In this document: positions 9,001 through 18,288 of the stretch, in pieces
Layout of the letters: each line of letters starts with the position of its first letter
How positions within the stretch are numbered: position 1 is the first letter of the stretch
DNA from: Carpediemonas membranifera
Lineage: Eukaryota > Fornicata
Length of the DNA: 64,000 nt
Reading direction: 5' to 3'
Assembly (NCBI GenBank): GCA_019828565.1
Contig: JAHDYR010000006.1
Coordinates: 371,643-435,642 of the forward strand
The notes under the pieces: generated by a model
The model's database searches: none
Seen by the model: the letters and a program-made list of their open reading frames with translations, nothing else
Told to the model about the DNA's origin: nothing
Program-made: the position numbers and the translations under genes

Positions 9001-10026
9001 TTAAGTGTCTTCCAGTGCCGCTCTGTGCGCAACTGTCATCTCAGTAATGTAGCGCGAGGCCATAACATCCGCCGGAGATCTCTGCAGTGGTCTATATGCA
9101 AGTACCTCAGAAACAAGGTCGACCATCTCGGGAAGAGGGATTGGCGTGCGGAACTGAGTGGCTGTGAGGATCTCAATCGCGCCCGGGGTTATGGACATTG
9201 ATCCATTCGCGATAACCCGTCTCCCTGCTGTGCCAGGTGCGAGCCCATAGCCGGAGAAGTAACGCGAGACGAAGTGGAGCGGGTTGTCCATGCATGTAGT
9301 GCGGTAGAGCCAAAAGCAGTCCTGCAGGACGAGTTCGTTGGCAAGCATTTTCTCCGGAGTGAGAATGATGCACGTATGCTCGTATGCCTGGGTCGAAATG
9401 GACTGCTTAAGCAGAGAGAACTCGCTATTGTCCGCTCCGGTACAGGTGGCGAAGTAGATGAGCCGAACCCGGCTGGTGGTGACGAGGGATGGCTCACGGA
9501 AAGCGAAGAGGATCATCTGTACGATATCGTGAAGGTACAGGAACTCGTTAGCGCTCGCATTAACGATCATTCTCGACGTTGTGGTCTCGCTGTGGCCAGA
9601 AACAACCCAGAATGTCTCGAAATTGGCGAATTCTGCAGCCAACTGTTGCAGTATGGAGCCGAGGTGGGTCGTCGAGACGAAACTGACGGCAACCGTGGTG
9701 AGCCACTCGTCGCTGACGAGATCGAGGATGGCCTTCATGCGCTTGTGGTACCCCTCGGAGCCAGCAAGCCCGGTGACAGTGAAGACCGGGTTCGCACAAG
9801 TAGGTGCTTCGAAGCCATGGACTGGCTCGAGCAGGATAACGATGCGGCGGTTCACAAGCTTGCTCAGGGTGAAGGGGCAGTCATGCGTGTACCTGATTCC
9901 GTCATATTCCTTCAGGCCCTGGTTGCGAAGGTCAGAACGCGGCCTAGTGATTCCACAGACGCATTCATACGTGAGAGGATGGTCGCTGATGCGTCTGGTA
10001 CCGAATTTGCCAAATTTCCTCTCCAT
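9001..10026 (-). CDS. Caspase/CHAT-like putative cysteine peptidase with N-terminal zinc-type cysteines (element A)
   Basis: I chose the ATG at 10026 (341 residues) because a hairpin shared with another gene of the element lies just upstream, inside the longer frame that could start at 10098. The N-terminus has a Cys/His cluster (YECVCG ... THDC) that may bind zinc or DNA. The core alternates predicted beta strands and helices. It has FWVVSGHSE (candidate His, residue ~145) followed ~50 residues later by LIYFATCTGADN (candidate Cys, residue ~195). That spacing and context match the His/Cys dyad of the caspase-like clan, including metacaspases and CHAT peptidases. This is motif-level evidence only. 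The gene lies tail to tail with the zinc-finger gene (stops 23 nt apart) and is duplicated in A'. No homologue was seen in element B. Confidence 0.55.
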   Translation of the reverse strand: MERKFGKFGTRRISDHPLTYECVCGITRPRSDLRNQGLKEYDGIRYTHDCPFTLSKLVNRRIVILLEPVHGFEAPTCANPVFTVTGLAGSEGYHKRMKAILDLVSDEWLTTVAVSFVSTTHLGSILQQLAAEFANFETFWVVSGHSETTTSRMIVNASANEFLYLHDIVQMILFAFREPSLVTTSRVRLIYFATCTGADNSEFSLLKQSISTQAYEHTCIILTPEKMLANELVLQDCFWLYRTTCMDNPLHFVSRYFSGYGLAPGTAGRRVIANGSMSITPGAIEILTATQFRTPIPLPEMVDLVSEVLAYRPLQRSPADVMASRYITEMTVAHRAALEDT

Positions 10027-10030
10027 TTGG

Positions 10031-10063
10031 CAACTACCACTTTTTTTCCAACACTGGTAGTTG
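10031..10063. promoter_or_regulatory. Hairpin upstream of the caspase-like gene
   Basis: Arms CAACTACCA and TGGTAGTTG enclose a T run. A near-identical hairpin (15668..15699) lies upstream of the chromodomain-like gene of the same element, also with an A/T run between the arms. The shared placement suggests a promoter or 5'-UTR control element. Confidence 0.45.
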
Positions 10064-10212
10064 GCCGAACCAGCTATAGGGAAGGATATGGACCACAATA
10101 AGCAAGCATTCTGGTTTTTACAGATAAGATATTGTATGTGTGTCCTTTACGGTGTGAGACGGCCCCATCAATCCCGAGAAATACCGCGTGTCCGTTTGCA
10201 AAAAAAAATCAG

Positions 10213-11023
10213 ATGGCGAGAAGAAAGGCGCTCCCACCAAAGCCGCAGCCTGGGGGTATCAGAATACCCATTACGTCCACTGCGGGCAAGACGCCGCCGT
10301 CTGCGCCTTCAAATGATTCTCAGGAGGATTCCTCAAGCGAAGATTCCATCATTGAATCCGTTGTGCATACTCAGGCACTGCATCCGGATCTGGTCGCCGC
10401 GATCTACCCAAAAACTCCCGAGGAGTCGATCAGGGGAGCTTAAAGAGGCCGAGAAGGACCTTCCTCCCCTCGAACCCCCGAGTTGGTTATCCACCCGGCT
10501 GACCCACCCCTCCATTGCCGTTGAGGTGCAGCCTTGTCTGGCTCCCCGACCACACGGACGTGGGTAGAGGCCTCATTGCAACTGCCGCAATTGAGCCCGG
10601 AAAGCTCCTCGGCATTTACGCCGGTAGGATTGTGTCCGACGAGGACTACCACGCGAATAACAGCAACATGGTGTTTGTTCATTGTTCATTATGCCTTTAC
10701 ACAGCATTTCATTCGACGCTAGCAACATTCACGTCGACGCCGGCGAAGGTGAAGGCATTGGTGTACACCTCATCAACCACAGTGAGAGTGACACCAACTG
10801 CCAGTTCACCAACCGTTTGCTCAAGGACCTTCCAGTCCTTGCGGTTGAGTCGACGAACGTCATTCAGGCCGAAGAGTTTCTTCGTATCAGTTACGGCGAG
10901 ATCTTCTTTGATGCGGGTGAGGTCTTAACCATTGCTAGGTTCCCGAGTCTGCCCATTTCTCATCCAAACTATCTCACAAGGTTCCTGGAGCAGTATCCGG
11001 CACTCAAGAAGCGGAAGAAATGA
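10213..11023 (+). pseudogene. SET-domain protein methyltransferase, frameshifted copy (element A)
   Basis: The gene starts at ATG 10213. An acidic, serine-rich N-terminus precedes a SET domain: GRGLIATAAIEPGKLLGIYAG (cofactor-binding glycine motif), INHSESDTNC (the NHS..N motif) and EEFLRISYGE (catalytic Tyr). A 32-nt intron (10673..10704, GTTTGT...CACAG) must be removed to join the two halves in frame. A second likely intron of 44 or 50 nt precedes the SET start. Relative to A' this copy has one extra G near 10434 and one missing C near 10483. The two shifts cancel, but a stop lies between them. Both are in homopolymer runs, so this is either real decay or a sequencing error. SET enzymes methylate lysines, often on histones. 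Confidence 0.75.
10673..10704 (+). other. 32-nt spliceosomal intron in the SET gene (element A)
   Basis: GTTTGT donor and CACAG acceptor. Removal moves the frame from the N-terminal to the C-terminal half of the SET domain with a natural join. The same intron is at 44774..44805 in A'. Confidence 0.75.
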
Positions 11024-11049
11024 ATTAAAATGTCAAAACATCTCTTTTT

Positions 11050-13226
11050 TTACTCGGGAACTCCACGCTTAACGTCCTCGGCATCAACAACTCTCTTTTC
11101 GCGATCCTTATCGACTGCCTTGCGCTTGATATAAGTCGTATGAGCCTTTCTCTTACCACCCTTTGAACGTTTGCGGACAAATAGCGTCGCATGCTCATCC
11201 TTGACGACCACAATAGCTTGCGCCGCAGCCACATCTTCATCAGATCCACGCCGGACCATGCCGGACTCATAAACTTCCGTCAAATGCATCCGCACAATAT
11301 ACTTGTCATGGTACGTCAACATCTTGACCCAGATAACGACTACAGTCTTGCTCTTCAGAGCTGACCAGGCCATGACACCAAAGTTGCTGTACCAATCAGT
11401 GGCATCGTCGAACATCAGGGTGGGCACGAACACGTTAGACGTCTCAAGCCTCAGCCTCTCGCCAGCATCGGAGAATCCCCAGGCGCGCACCTCCTCCCTC
11501 ACTGCTGCCACTTCCTCTGCCGCAAACTTCTTGTCGAACTCGCCATTCTCAACCTTCTGCAGGCAGTAGCCGATGCACAATCCATCCGGGTTGACTGCAA
11601 TCTTCCGCCAACTCTTACGATCTTTGAGAACTCGCTCGCCTACCTTGTCGTACTCCACGTCGATGTACTTCTGCCTATCAACGTCGCTCCGTAAGTATAT
11701 CTGCATAGGGGGGAACATTGGCAGGCGTCGGAGAGTGCTGTTTGATGATAGCCTTCATCTCTGGCGACAGACCGAGGTCGAGAGGTGGGACCGTTATGAA
11801 CTTCTGGCCCCCGTACCTCATCATGGTGCTATTGATCCGAGTCCATAAGGCTCCAGTCACATTGTTCCTCTGGAACAGTACCATCAAGGCAGCGAGAGGA
11901 ACGTAGCGGTCAAGCTCCACTGTTGCCTCCTCGGCGCGCCTGACAAGCTCAGCCCAGTTGTCCTCGAGTTCATCGGCGAGCGCTTCAAGCCCAGCCTCAC
12001 TCGCGCGTGCCAACTCTGCTTGAGTAAACTGATGGATCGCCTGATCCTCGGCCTTCTGCTGACCTAACTCAGCTTCAAGTCTCTTCTGGGACTCCTCAGA
12101 CTCTCTGTTAGCCTGTTCAAGCGCCTCCCTCGCCTCCCTCTCCTCAGCAAGCCGTTTTATCAAGGGCTCGTACTGCTCCAACAAGCGCACAGACTCAGGG
12201 ACATCATCAAGGCCTGCAATGGTGTCGTCTAGCTGCTGAAGGAGAGAACCAACGGTGTCTGTGTCGTCCACATCAGACTCTACGTCGATGTCTTGATCAG
12301 TCTGGGGCAAAGGAACGCCGTCACCCTGCATGGCGGCCGGTTCAGAGTGGTCATCAGACTCGGACTCGTCAGTGTCGGAAAATTCATCGTGTGTCGTGGA
12401 CTCTGCGTCGACAACCGGAAGCGGCTGAGGGGCAGCAACGACGGCAGAAGGCTTGGTGGCTGCTGCTGAGTGGTCCTGGGCCCGGACTAACTCCTCTTGG
12501 ACCTTCATCAGAGCAGCAGTCGATGAGGCGAGCTCCTTCTCAAGACGAGCGATCTTCCTCTTCAGAGGAGCTGACGGATCGAGCGAACCGATCTTAGCCA
12601 ACTCCTCGGCCAGCTTCTCTGAGCCAGCGAAGGACAGCTTCTTGCTGAGCTGGGCGTGGGCGATAAACTGGCCAAATTGGCCTGCCGGAACACGAGAATC
12701 GAGTTTCTTCGAGTCCTTGTGGCGCAACACAAGGTGGAATGCGCGGTAAATCTCAACCTGCTTCTCAACAGGGAGCGAGTCGACGCCGACTAGAGCCTTA
12801 TGAACAGATTTGGCGGTGAAGTGGTCACAAAACTTCCGTCGGAATGCCTCAATTGTGTCGGGAGAGTCAAAGTCGACCTCGCAGAGGTAGTTGCGGTTAG
12901 TTGCGTCACATATCGCGCGTAGTTTGGCAACTCCATAGTCGTGAACGTGCTGGCTTAAAGTGCGCTTCAACGGGAACCCGAAAACAACGTTGATCGTACG
13001 AATGCTGATCAGACGGACGCAAACGAAGAACAGAGGGTCATCAGAGACGATGCCGTGATCTTGCAGCCAGGTTATACGGCTCTTTGTGGACGAAAGGGCG
13101 TCGTATGCACGGAATGAATCATCTGTGTAAATAGGACCGTGAAAATGAAAGTGACATACCAGAATCGTCAGGAGCAAGCATTGTCTCCTTCAGTTTGCCG
13201 AGAGAGATGATGTCTTCGTTAACCAT
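11050..13226 (-). pseudogene. Acidic coiled protein with C-terminal OTU-like domain, frameshifted copy (element A)
   Basis: The intact form is the A' copy (45151..47326, ~712 residues). Here an extra G in a run of six at about 11707..11712 breaks the frame between residues ~490 and ~500. The gene starts at ATG 13226 and has a 37-nt intron at 13123..13159. The N-terminal part is alpha-helical. A long acidic stretch (DTDESESDDHSEP) and coiled coil occupy the middle. The C-terminal ~200 residues carry the OTU-like motif NPDGLCIGYCL (Asp/Cys) and a late EHATLF (His). Because the only break is one base in a homopolymer, a sequencing error is possible. Confidence 0.65.
13123..13159 (-). other. 37-nt intron in the OTU-like gene (element A)
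   Basis: On the minus strand the donor is GTATGTCAC and the acceptor TTACACAG. Splicing joins an upstream exon starting at ATG 13226 in frame to the main exon. The same intron is at 47223..47259 in A'. Confidence 0.8.
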
Positions 13227-13915
13227 TGTCAATTTGGTCCTCAGAAGACTTTCTCGAAAAATGAAATACGTTTTATCTCAATAAATATTGCCAGCTGTCA
13301 TGTAAATACCTCCGATCAGCCATAAAGACCCAAGAGCTACCCCTTGGCCGATTTTCAGCTCATTCTGCACCTGCGCTGTTTTGGCCGTTTTTCGATGGGC
13401 ATCTCATCGCTCCATTTTCGATTTTGTCAATTTGGTCCTCAGAGGACACAGATTAAATTTTTCAGTGTCCTCTGAGGACAACATTGACAGGATTGTAGCT
13501 TATCCAGAACTTGGAGGTGGCCAGAAACTGAAATCGCTGAAAAGCTCAGAGACGTCGTTATATCATCTATAACGGCATCTCTGAGCTTTTGGGCGCACGG
13601 TTTCATCCTGACGTGGAGATCGATGGTGGTGAAAATGAAGAATTGACTAGGAGAGCTCTACGCTTGCATGCAGCCTTCTATTAGGTTGTTGATGTTGGTT
13701 ATATGCTTCTTTTTCGTTCTCGATGCGTGTGGATGAGTATTCTGTTGCAAGATTCATTTTGATGGACTGATGTTGGTTATAGAGGATAAAGGCACCAGAA
13801 TGGATCATATGCATGCTATAAACCCGTTCTGTGCCGTTGGAATACCATAGCTGCGCAGCAATGTCGAGAGTCACAGTTCATTTCACATTTTCACACGCAT
13901 TTTAAGGAAACAACG
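13227..13915. promoter_or_regulatory. Divergent intergenic region with two large hairpins (element A)
   Basis: It separates the divergent OTU-like and 253-residue genes. Hairpin 1 (13425..13489) has 25-base arms, beginning TGTCAATTTGGTCCTCAGAG, with two mismatches. A half copy of the arm sits at 13227..13245, next to the OTU-like start codon. Hairpin 2 (13540..13590) has arms of about 23 bases around AAAAGCTCAGAGACG. Both are kept in A' (47525..47589 and 47630..47680) although A' has a 12-nt deletion between them. They could be operator-like promoter elements, an internal transposase-binding site, or a replication signal. I see no gene here. Confidence 0.6.
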
Positions 13916-14677
13916 ATGGCAAGAAGTAAACAAGGCAATATACAGGCCACTGAAGCTCAAAAGGAGAGGAGAATGGCTCTTGGCAAGAAAGCGCAGCAAA
14001 AGAGCCAGAGCAAGTCCAACAAGTCCACGAAAACAGCCCGAAAAGCTCACAAGACGCCCATCGAGATCGTTCAGACCTTTATCAGCAATTTCCTCCTTAA
14101 TAATGACGATATTACCCGCGCAAACGGATGGGTTGTCGACTTCAGCCAGAAGTTTGCCGCCGAGGTCCCTAAAATGAAAGTAGCCTCCTTGAAGAAGGAC
14201 AAGCTCTACGGCAATCTCCAGTCGGTCGAAGAGATCAGCCGCAAGTGGCAGGGAGGCGGTGATGAGGACAAGTGTCACCGCTTCAAGGCTCTCCTCAGTC
14301 ATGACGCCCAGACAGATGAGCTGGACACGGACGACCCACTCATCGCGACTGTCCGCGAGATGGATGATGCCTTTCACCGCATTCCCATCGCCTACCGGGC
14401 TAAGGTCCATGCCTTCGCTGCTTCATCGTGCGGTGTGACGGTCGATGACGTCAAGCTCGTCCTGAGCAAGCCTTGCCGTGACCGCGACGCGGATCTCATC
14501 TTCGCCAGACCCACCAGAGTTCTGAAGAAGGAGGCTAAGACACTCAGTCAGCTCACTTCTGTCATTGCCAAGCGGAATGCGGAACGTGCTGAGGCTGAAT
14601 CGCGTGATGTGCTGCGTCGCAAGGTATACCAAGCCATCATGAATTACTACTTAGAGTGTTCGGCACAGGAGCTATAA
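13916..14677 (+). CDS. 253-residue basic protein of unknown function (element A)
   Basis: Intron-less frame from ATG 13916. The first ~45 residues are very basic (KKAQQKSQSKSNKSTKTARK), like a nuclear or DNA-binding tail. The rest is mostly helical without a recognised domain. A segment near residues 48 to 85 (IEIVQTFISNFL...) loosely resembles part of the 62784..63907 product of element B. If that holds, this is a shared family protein. A' has a copy with three substitutions. The stop lies 24 nt from the stop of the convergent chromodomain-like gene. Confidence 0.65.
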   Translation: MARSKQGNIQATEAQKERRMALGKKAQQKSQSKSNKSTKTARKAHKTPIEIVQTFISNFLLNNDDITRANGWVVDFSQKFAAEVPKMKVASLKKDKLYGNLQSVEEISRKWQGGGDEDKCHRFKALLSHDAQTDELDTDDPLIATVREMDDAFHRIPIAYRAKVHAFAASSCGVTVDDVKLVLSKPCRDRDADLIFARPTRVLKKEAKTLSQLTSVIAKRNAERAEAESRDVLRRKVYQAIMNYYLECSAQEL

Positions 14678-14701
14678 ATTCTTGTTTTATTTTCATTTCA
14701 T

Positions 14702-15627
14702 TTACACTTCTTCGTCATCCTCAACGGAAATATTCCATTCACTGTCCCAGAAGTTGGCTTTCTTCTCCTTACGCATCTCGGTCCTCGTTTCCTTGATCTC
14801 TTTGACCAGCGTGAAAGAACGAAGGTTGTAATGGCGGATAATCATCAACTTCTGCCTGATGCGGGTGACGTTAGGCCGTTTTGCCGCACGTTCACGGCGC
14901 ACGGACACACGGGTGCGTTCCACGAACGAGTCAACACTCCTCTTGTCGGAAGCAGGCATCCCATGAGCGTGCTGATCAAGTCTATTACCATGGTTGGTCA
15001 CGCGGATCAACGTAGAGCCTTGCATTATCATCCCACAGCACTCTGTCAGGCTCTTGCCGAGGTTGGTCCACTTGTTGGGACCCATCGTGCCCTCCATCGT
15101 GACAATGGCAAGTGGGTTGCCCCCCGTGTCCACCAGCTGCTCGACCTGCGACGGGTCCGATGACTCCTTGAGGCCAAAGGACGCATACATGTCCTGGAGT
15201 CGCTTGTCGCACTGCAGTCGGACGAGTTCTTCGGCAGATGCTATGCTAAGAAGCACCCTCGCGAACCCAAGACCTCTGCAGGAGACGGCTGTCCGTAAGC
15301 CGATGACAAACCGCTCCTGGTGCAGTTGTCCGCTCAGGGTCTGCCCCTCCCTGTACGACTCGCGGAAGAGAAGGCATGCAGCCTTGATGTTGTCCATCTC
15401 AACCCCACGAATTGCGATGAGACTGTGTTAACAAGAAGTGTAGTGGGTCTGACATACATGACGAATGAGTAGTTCAGACAGTCGAGGTTCGAAGTCGCCA
15501 GATCTCTGTTGAAGAAGGCCCTGACAGACGGCAAGAGCTCAGACTTGTCTGAAAGCTTGACATATTGAATATAGGCCTTGTGTTGCGATAAATTCATCGT
15601 CAGCCATGTCGGAAGTGGCGTTTCCAT
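14702..15627 (-). CDS. Putative chromodomain-like protein, two exons (element A)
   Basis: Two exons (15627..15458 and 15422..14702) join across a 35-nt intron to give ~296 residues. The middle contains SQVEQLVDTGGNPLAIVTMEG, which resembles a weak chromodomain core. The C-terminus is strongly basic (SVRRERAAKRPNVTRIRQKL) and then acidic. The counterpart in element B (60959..61804) has a clearer chromodomain (RRCLVKWIGYPV) followed by a similar basic tail. That pairing is the main reason for the call, and the similarity is low. Only the last ~50 codons survive in A', cut off by element B. Confidence 0.45.
15423..15457 (-). other. 35-nt intron in the chromodomain-like gene (element A)
   Basis: On the minus strand it reads GTATGTCAGACCC... 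to ...TTAACACAG. Splicing joins the two frames precisely. It is one of the clearest introns in the window. Confidence 0.85.
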
Positions 15628-15667
15628 TGTTTTTCACCAAACAAGTGACGTAATGTGAAAATTGTGA

Positions 15668-15699
15668 AACTACCAATGTTGAAAAAAAAATTGGTAGTT
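15668..15699. promoter_or_regulatory. Hairpin upstream of the chromodomain-like gene
   Basis: Arms AACTACCAA and TTGGTAGTT enclose a run of nine A. It matches the hairpin at 10031..10063 in sequence, size and position relative to a minus-strand gene. Confidence 0.45.
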
Positions 15700-15747
15700 G
15701 GGGGAAACACACCAAATGGGATGTACTGACCAATAAAACTCCTTTAC

Positions 15748-18288
15748 TCACTGCTCAGCGCGTGCATGACCGCAAATGCAGCAAACAAGCTCCTCACCCA
15801 TGTCTGCCAACTCGCAAACCATCACCCCAGACTCTTCGTCCCATGCCAAAGCCGTATAATCGTTGACGTACTGCCACATCTCGTCAACGAGCTCCTGGAA
15901 GAGGCGCACCACCGCCGCCGTGGCATGGAATTGGTGCCTTGCCTCCATGTGGCTGCGAATGGCGAACCATGAGCGAGCTTGTCTGCAGCATTGGTGGACT
16001 CGGACACGACGAAGCCTGTTCAGCGGGGGGACTGAGTAGTCCTGGCGACCGAACGAGCGAATACCCGTTAAGAACGTGCAGATGAGGGTGGTCTGCTCGG
16101 TCAAACACAGCTTCTCGATCATGGCCGACCTGTGCAACTCGGCTCGGACCTCCTGGTTCTTGATGAACTCTCTCTCAAAGAACTCCTCGAGGAGGTAAAA
16201 AAGAGGAATGCGGAGATGATCGTGAAGAAGAGGCTGGGCAGTGAGCCTGCTGTTGACATAGAGTGTCTGGGCACATGGCTTCTCCGCCTTGTCTGCTTGC
16301 CCAGGAGGGAGCAACGCCAGCTTTGTCTGGTGTGCCTGCAGACTGAGCATGACGTGGAACAGGTGGCACATGGACGCGGCCAAGAAGTGGAATGCGACTT
16401 TGCTGTCGGTGACAGGCTCGGTTGAGTAGTAAAGAGCCTGGAGATAGCCAATGAGTCGCACAATATCTTGGACGGACTCAGGAAGAGCCTCGTAATCCTC
16501 GTTCGTGGTGTTCGCCATGCGAACTCTGGCAGCAGACTGCTCGTTGCACCCGACAGTGCGGTCAATACTGCGGTTGGATGACATGCGCTGGAGCTTGCGC
16601 TTGTCTACGGCAGTTGCGTTCCGATCAGCGGGGAAGCTGGCGCATAGCCGTGCCACTTGCTCGAGCAGGCGGTGCGAGTTGTGCATGATCGGAGGACAAA
16701 AGACAACTCGCTCCGTGTGGATGACTCGGGGCTCTGGCCGGTTCTCGAAGATGGCCCTCTTGTCGGAGAAGTTGCCATACTCCTCTTTCGGGTCCTGCAC
16801 ACGGTCGGGGTCGGCCTGCACGGCGTGGAACGCTGCCTTCTGCTCGAGCAAATCATGCAAGGTGACCCGAGAGTGCGCCGGAATGGGGTGCAGCGCCTTG
16901 TGGTCTCGACGGATGCTGTTGAAGGGCTGGGGATAGTGCCCTCCATTACCCTCGATGCCGGATGACAGCTTCCTGATGGCCGCGTGATCGCCCATGACGA
17001 TGACTTGGTCGAAGGTGGTGACCTGGTCAGTTCCTCTGATCGGTATGAGGGCTTGATAGATCCGCTCGACTTCTTCCTCAACGAGTTGAAGGTTTCCCTC
17101 CTCCGTCAGCTCCTTCTCACCGGCAAGACACTCAACGAGTCGGAAGGGGGGAGTGATGCGGTTAGGGAACGTGAAGCCTGACGGGTCGTAGATGCGGATC
17201 TTGAACGTTGCGGTATGTCCCTTCCATGCGTCGAGCCACAGGAGTAGTTTTAGTGGTTGGAACTCGACATGGCCTGGGTCCTGAAGGGCACGAGAGCAAC
17301 GCTCGAAGTTCGTCTGGTCAGACTCGAGCCACTCCGGGTGAAGCACTGCCTGCTGCAGATAGTACACGCCATCGAACCACACCGTTTCCACCTTGTCCCA
17401 GGTCGAGCTGTTCAGTCGCTTGCCCAGATGGGCGATACCTACACTGCCTTTGAGGGACTGGTAGTGCTGGACAGCGTCGGATTCGCTGTCATAGTGGAGG
17501 GTGAGCGTCGGTCGCTCCCAAGTGTGGTCGGCGACGAGGTCGTGGTCGAAAAACGGAGTCGGCTCGGCTCCGTCGGCTACAGTCAAACGGTTCGTGAGCT
17601 CAAGTCGCGACTGCGTGCCGGACATGGTACGCCGCCATGTTGTATTGCCTGAGACCGACCTGCACGGCACGAGATGCTTGACGAAGGCGCGCTCCTCCTC
17701 AGTGAGGGCCTCTGAGACACCAGATATTCTGGTCATGTCAATGCCAAGGTCCTTAATGAGCACCTCCGCGGTCTTGTTCTTCGAGATCGGCTTTCCAAGC
17801 CGGCGGGAGATGTTGTTGATGAGCTTAAAGAGCTCTTGGGTCGAGTTGAAGCCATTGCGGACGTACATCAGGATCGATGTGAGCTCCATGATCTCAGAAA
17901 AGTTGGCGGAGCGCTCCTCTGAGTCGTTGTAGTCCTGCACAGCACGCTCCTGGATGGCGTGGGTGCGGTAATCGTCCCGTACGAAGACAGGGTGAGGAGG
18001 GTGTTGATTTCCGTGTGCGGTTGCGGCACGTTGGAAGGGACGGGAGTCTGCTGGAGGGCGGAAGAACCTTGCGTCGTGAATGCGCTGGGAGATCAGGTCC
18101 GCCTCCTCCATCTCGCGGACGAGCTGGCAGAATTGCTCGCGCTGAGGTCTTGTTCTGGCGGAGTTGAGGCCAATTCCGACCATGGCGAAGTAGGTACAGC
18201 CAAGAAGGTAATTCATGCGCTCAACTGAGCGTGGCTGGTCATCATATATTGTACCGATGTGGCTCTCGAACACAATATGAGCAACCAT
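15748..18288 (-). CDS. Candidate D/D/E transposase, ~846 residues (element A)
   Basis: The ATG at 18288 is chosen because the N-terminus from there (MVAHIVFESHIGTIY) aligns with the element B homologue. The two proteins are diverged throughout but share LLLWLDAWKG (D353), VIVMGDHAAI (D434), FCPPIMHNSH, and RTVGCNEQ (E583). In B these are D352, D431 and E589. They also share EEFFEREFIKNQE, a segment ending RVHQCC, and a C-terminal CxCG. Three conserved acidic residues with 79-81 and 149-158 spacing, in a protein carried by an element with terminal inverted repeats, fit an RNase H-fold transposase. The PPIMH and GCNEQ contexts recall motifs around the last acidic residue in several eukaryotic cut-and-paste families. 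No named family is claimed. The right half of A' that would hold the second copy is not in the window. Confidence 0.65.
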   Translation of the reverse strand: MVAHIVFESHIGTIYDDQPRSVERMNYLLGCTYFAMVGIGLNSARTRPQREQFCQLVREMEEADLISQRIHDARFFRPPADSRPFQRAATAHGNQHPPHPVFVRDDYRTHAIQERAVQDYNDSEERSANFSEIMELTSILMYVRNGFNSTQELFKLINNISRRLGKPISKNKTAEVLIKDLGIDMTRISGVSEALTEEERAFVKHLVPCRSVSGNTTWRRTMSGTQSRLELTNRLTVADGAEPTPFFDHDLVADHTWERPTLTLHYDSESDAVQHYQSLKGSVGIAHLGKRLNSSTWDKVETVWFDGVYYLQQAVLHPEWLESDQTNFERCSRALQDPGHVEFQPLKLLLWLDAWKGHTATFKIRIYDPSGFTFPNRITPPFRLVECLAGEKELTEEGNLQLVEEEVERIYQALIPIRGTDQVTTFDQVIVMGDHAAIRKLSSGIEGNGGHYPQPFNSIRRDHKALHPIPAHSRVTLHDLLEQKAAFHAVQADPDRVQDPKEEYGNFSDKRAIFENRPEPRVIHTERVVFCPPIMHNSHRLLEQVARLCASFPADRNATAVDKRKLQRMSSNRSIDRTVGCNEQSAARVRMANTTNEDYEALPESVQDIVRLIGYLQALYYSTEPVTDSKVAFHFLAASMCHLFHVMLSLQAHQTKLALLPPGQADKAEKPCAQTLYVNSRLTAQPLLHDHLRIPLFYLLEEFFEREFIKNQEVRAELHRSAMIEKLCLTEQTTLICTFLTGIRSFGRQDYSVPPLNRLRRVRVHQCCRQARSWFAIRSHMEARHQFHATAAVVRLFQELVDEMWQYVNDYTALAWDEESGVMVCELADMGEELVCCICGHARAEQ

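Noticed and set aside
9274-10101. A 275-residue plus-strand ORF opposite the caspase-like gene (also in A')
   Set aside because: It is the antisense shadow of the caspase-like frame. Only the minus-strand frame shows coherent strand/helix pattern and the SGHS and CTGAD motifs.
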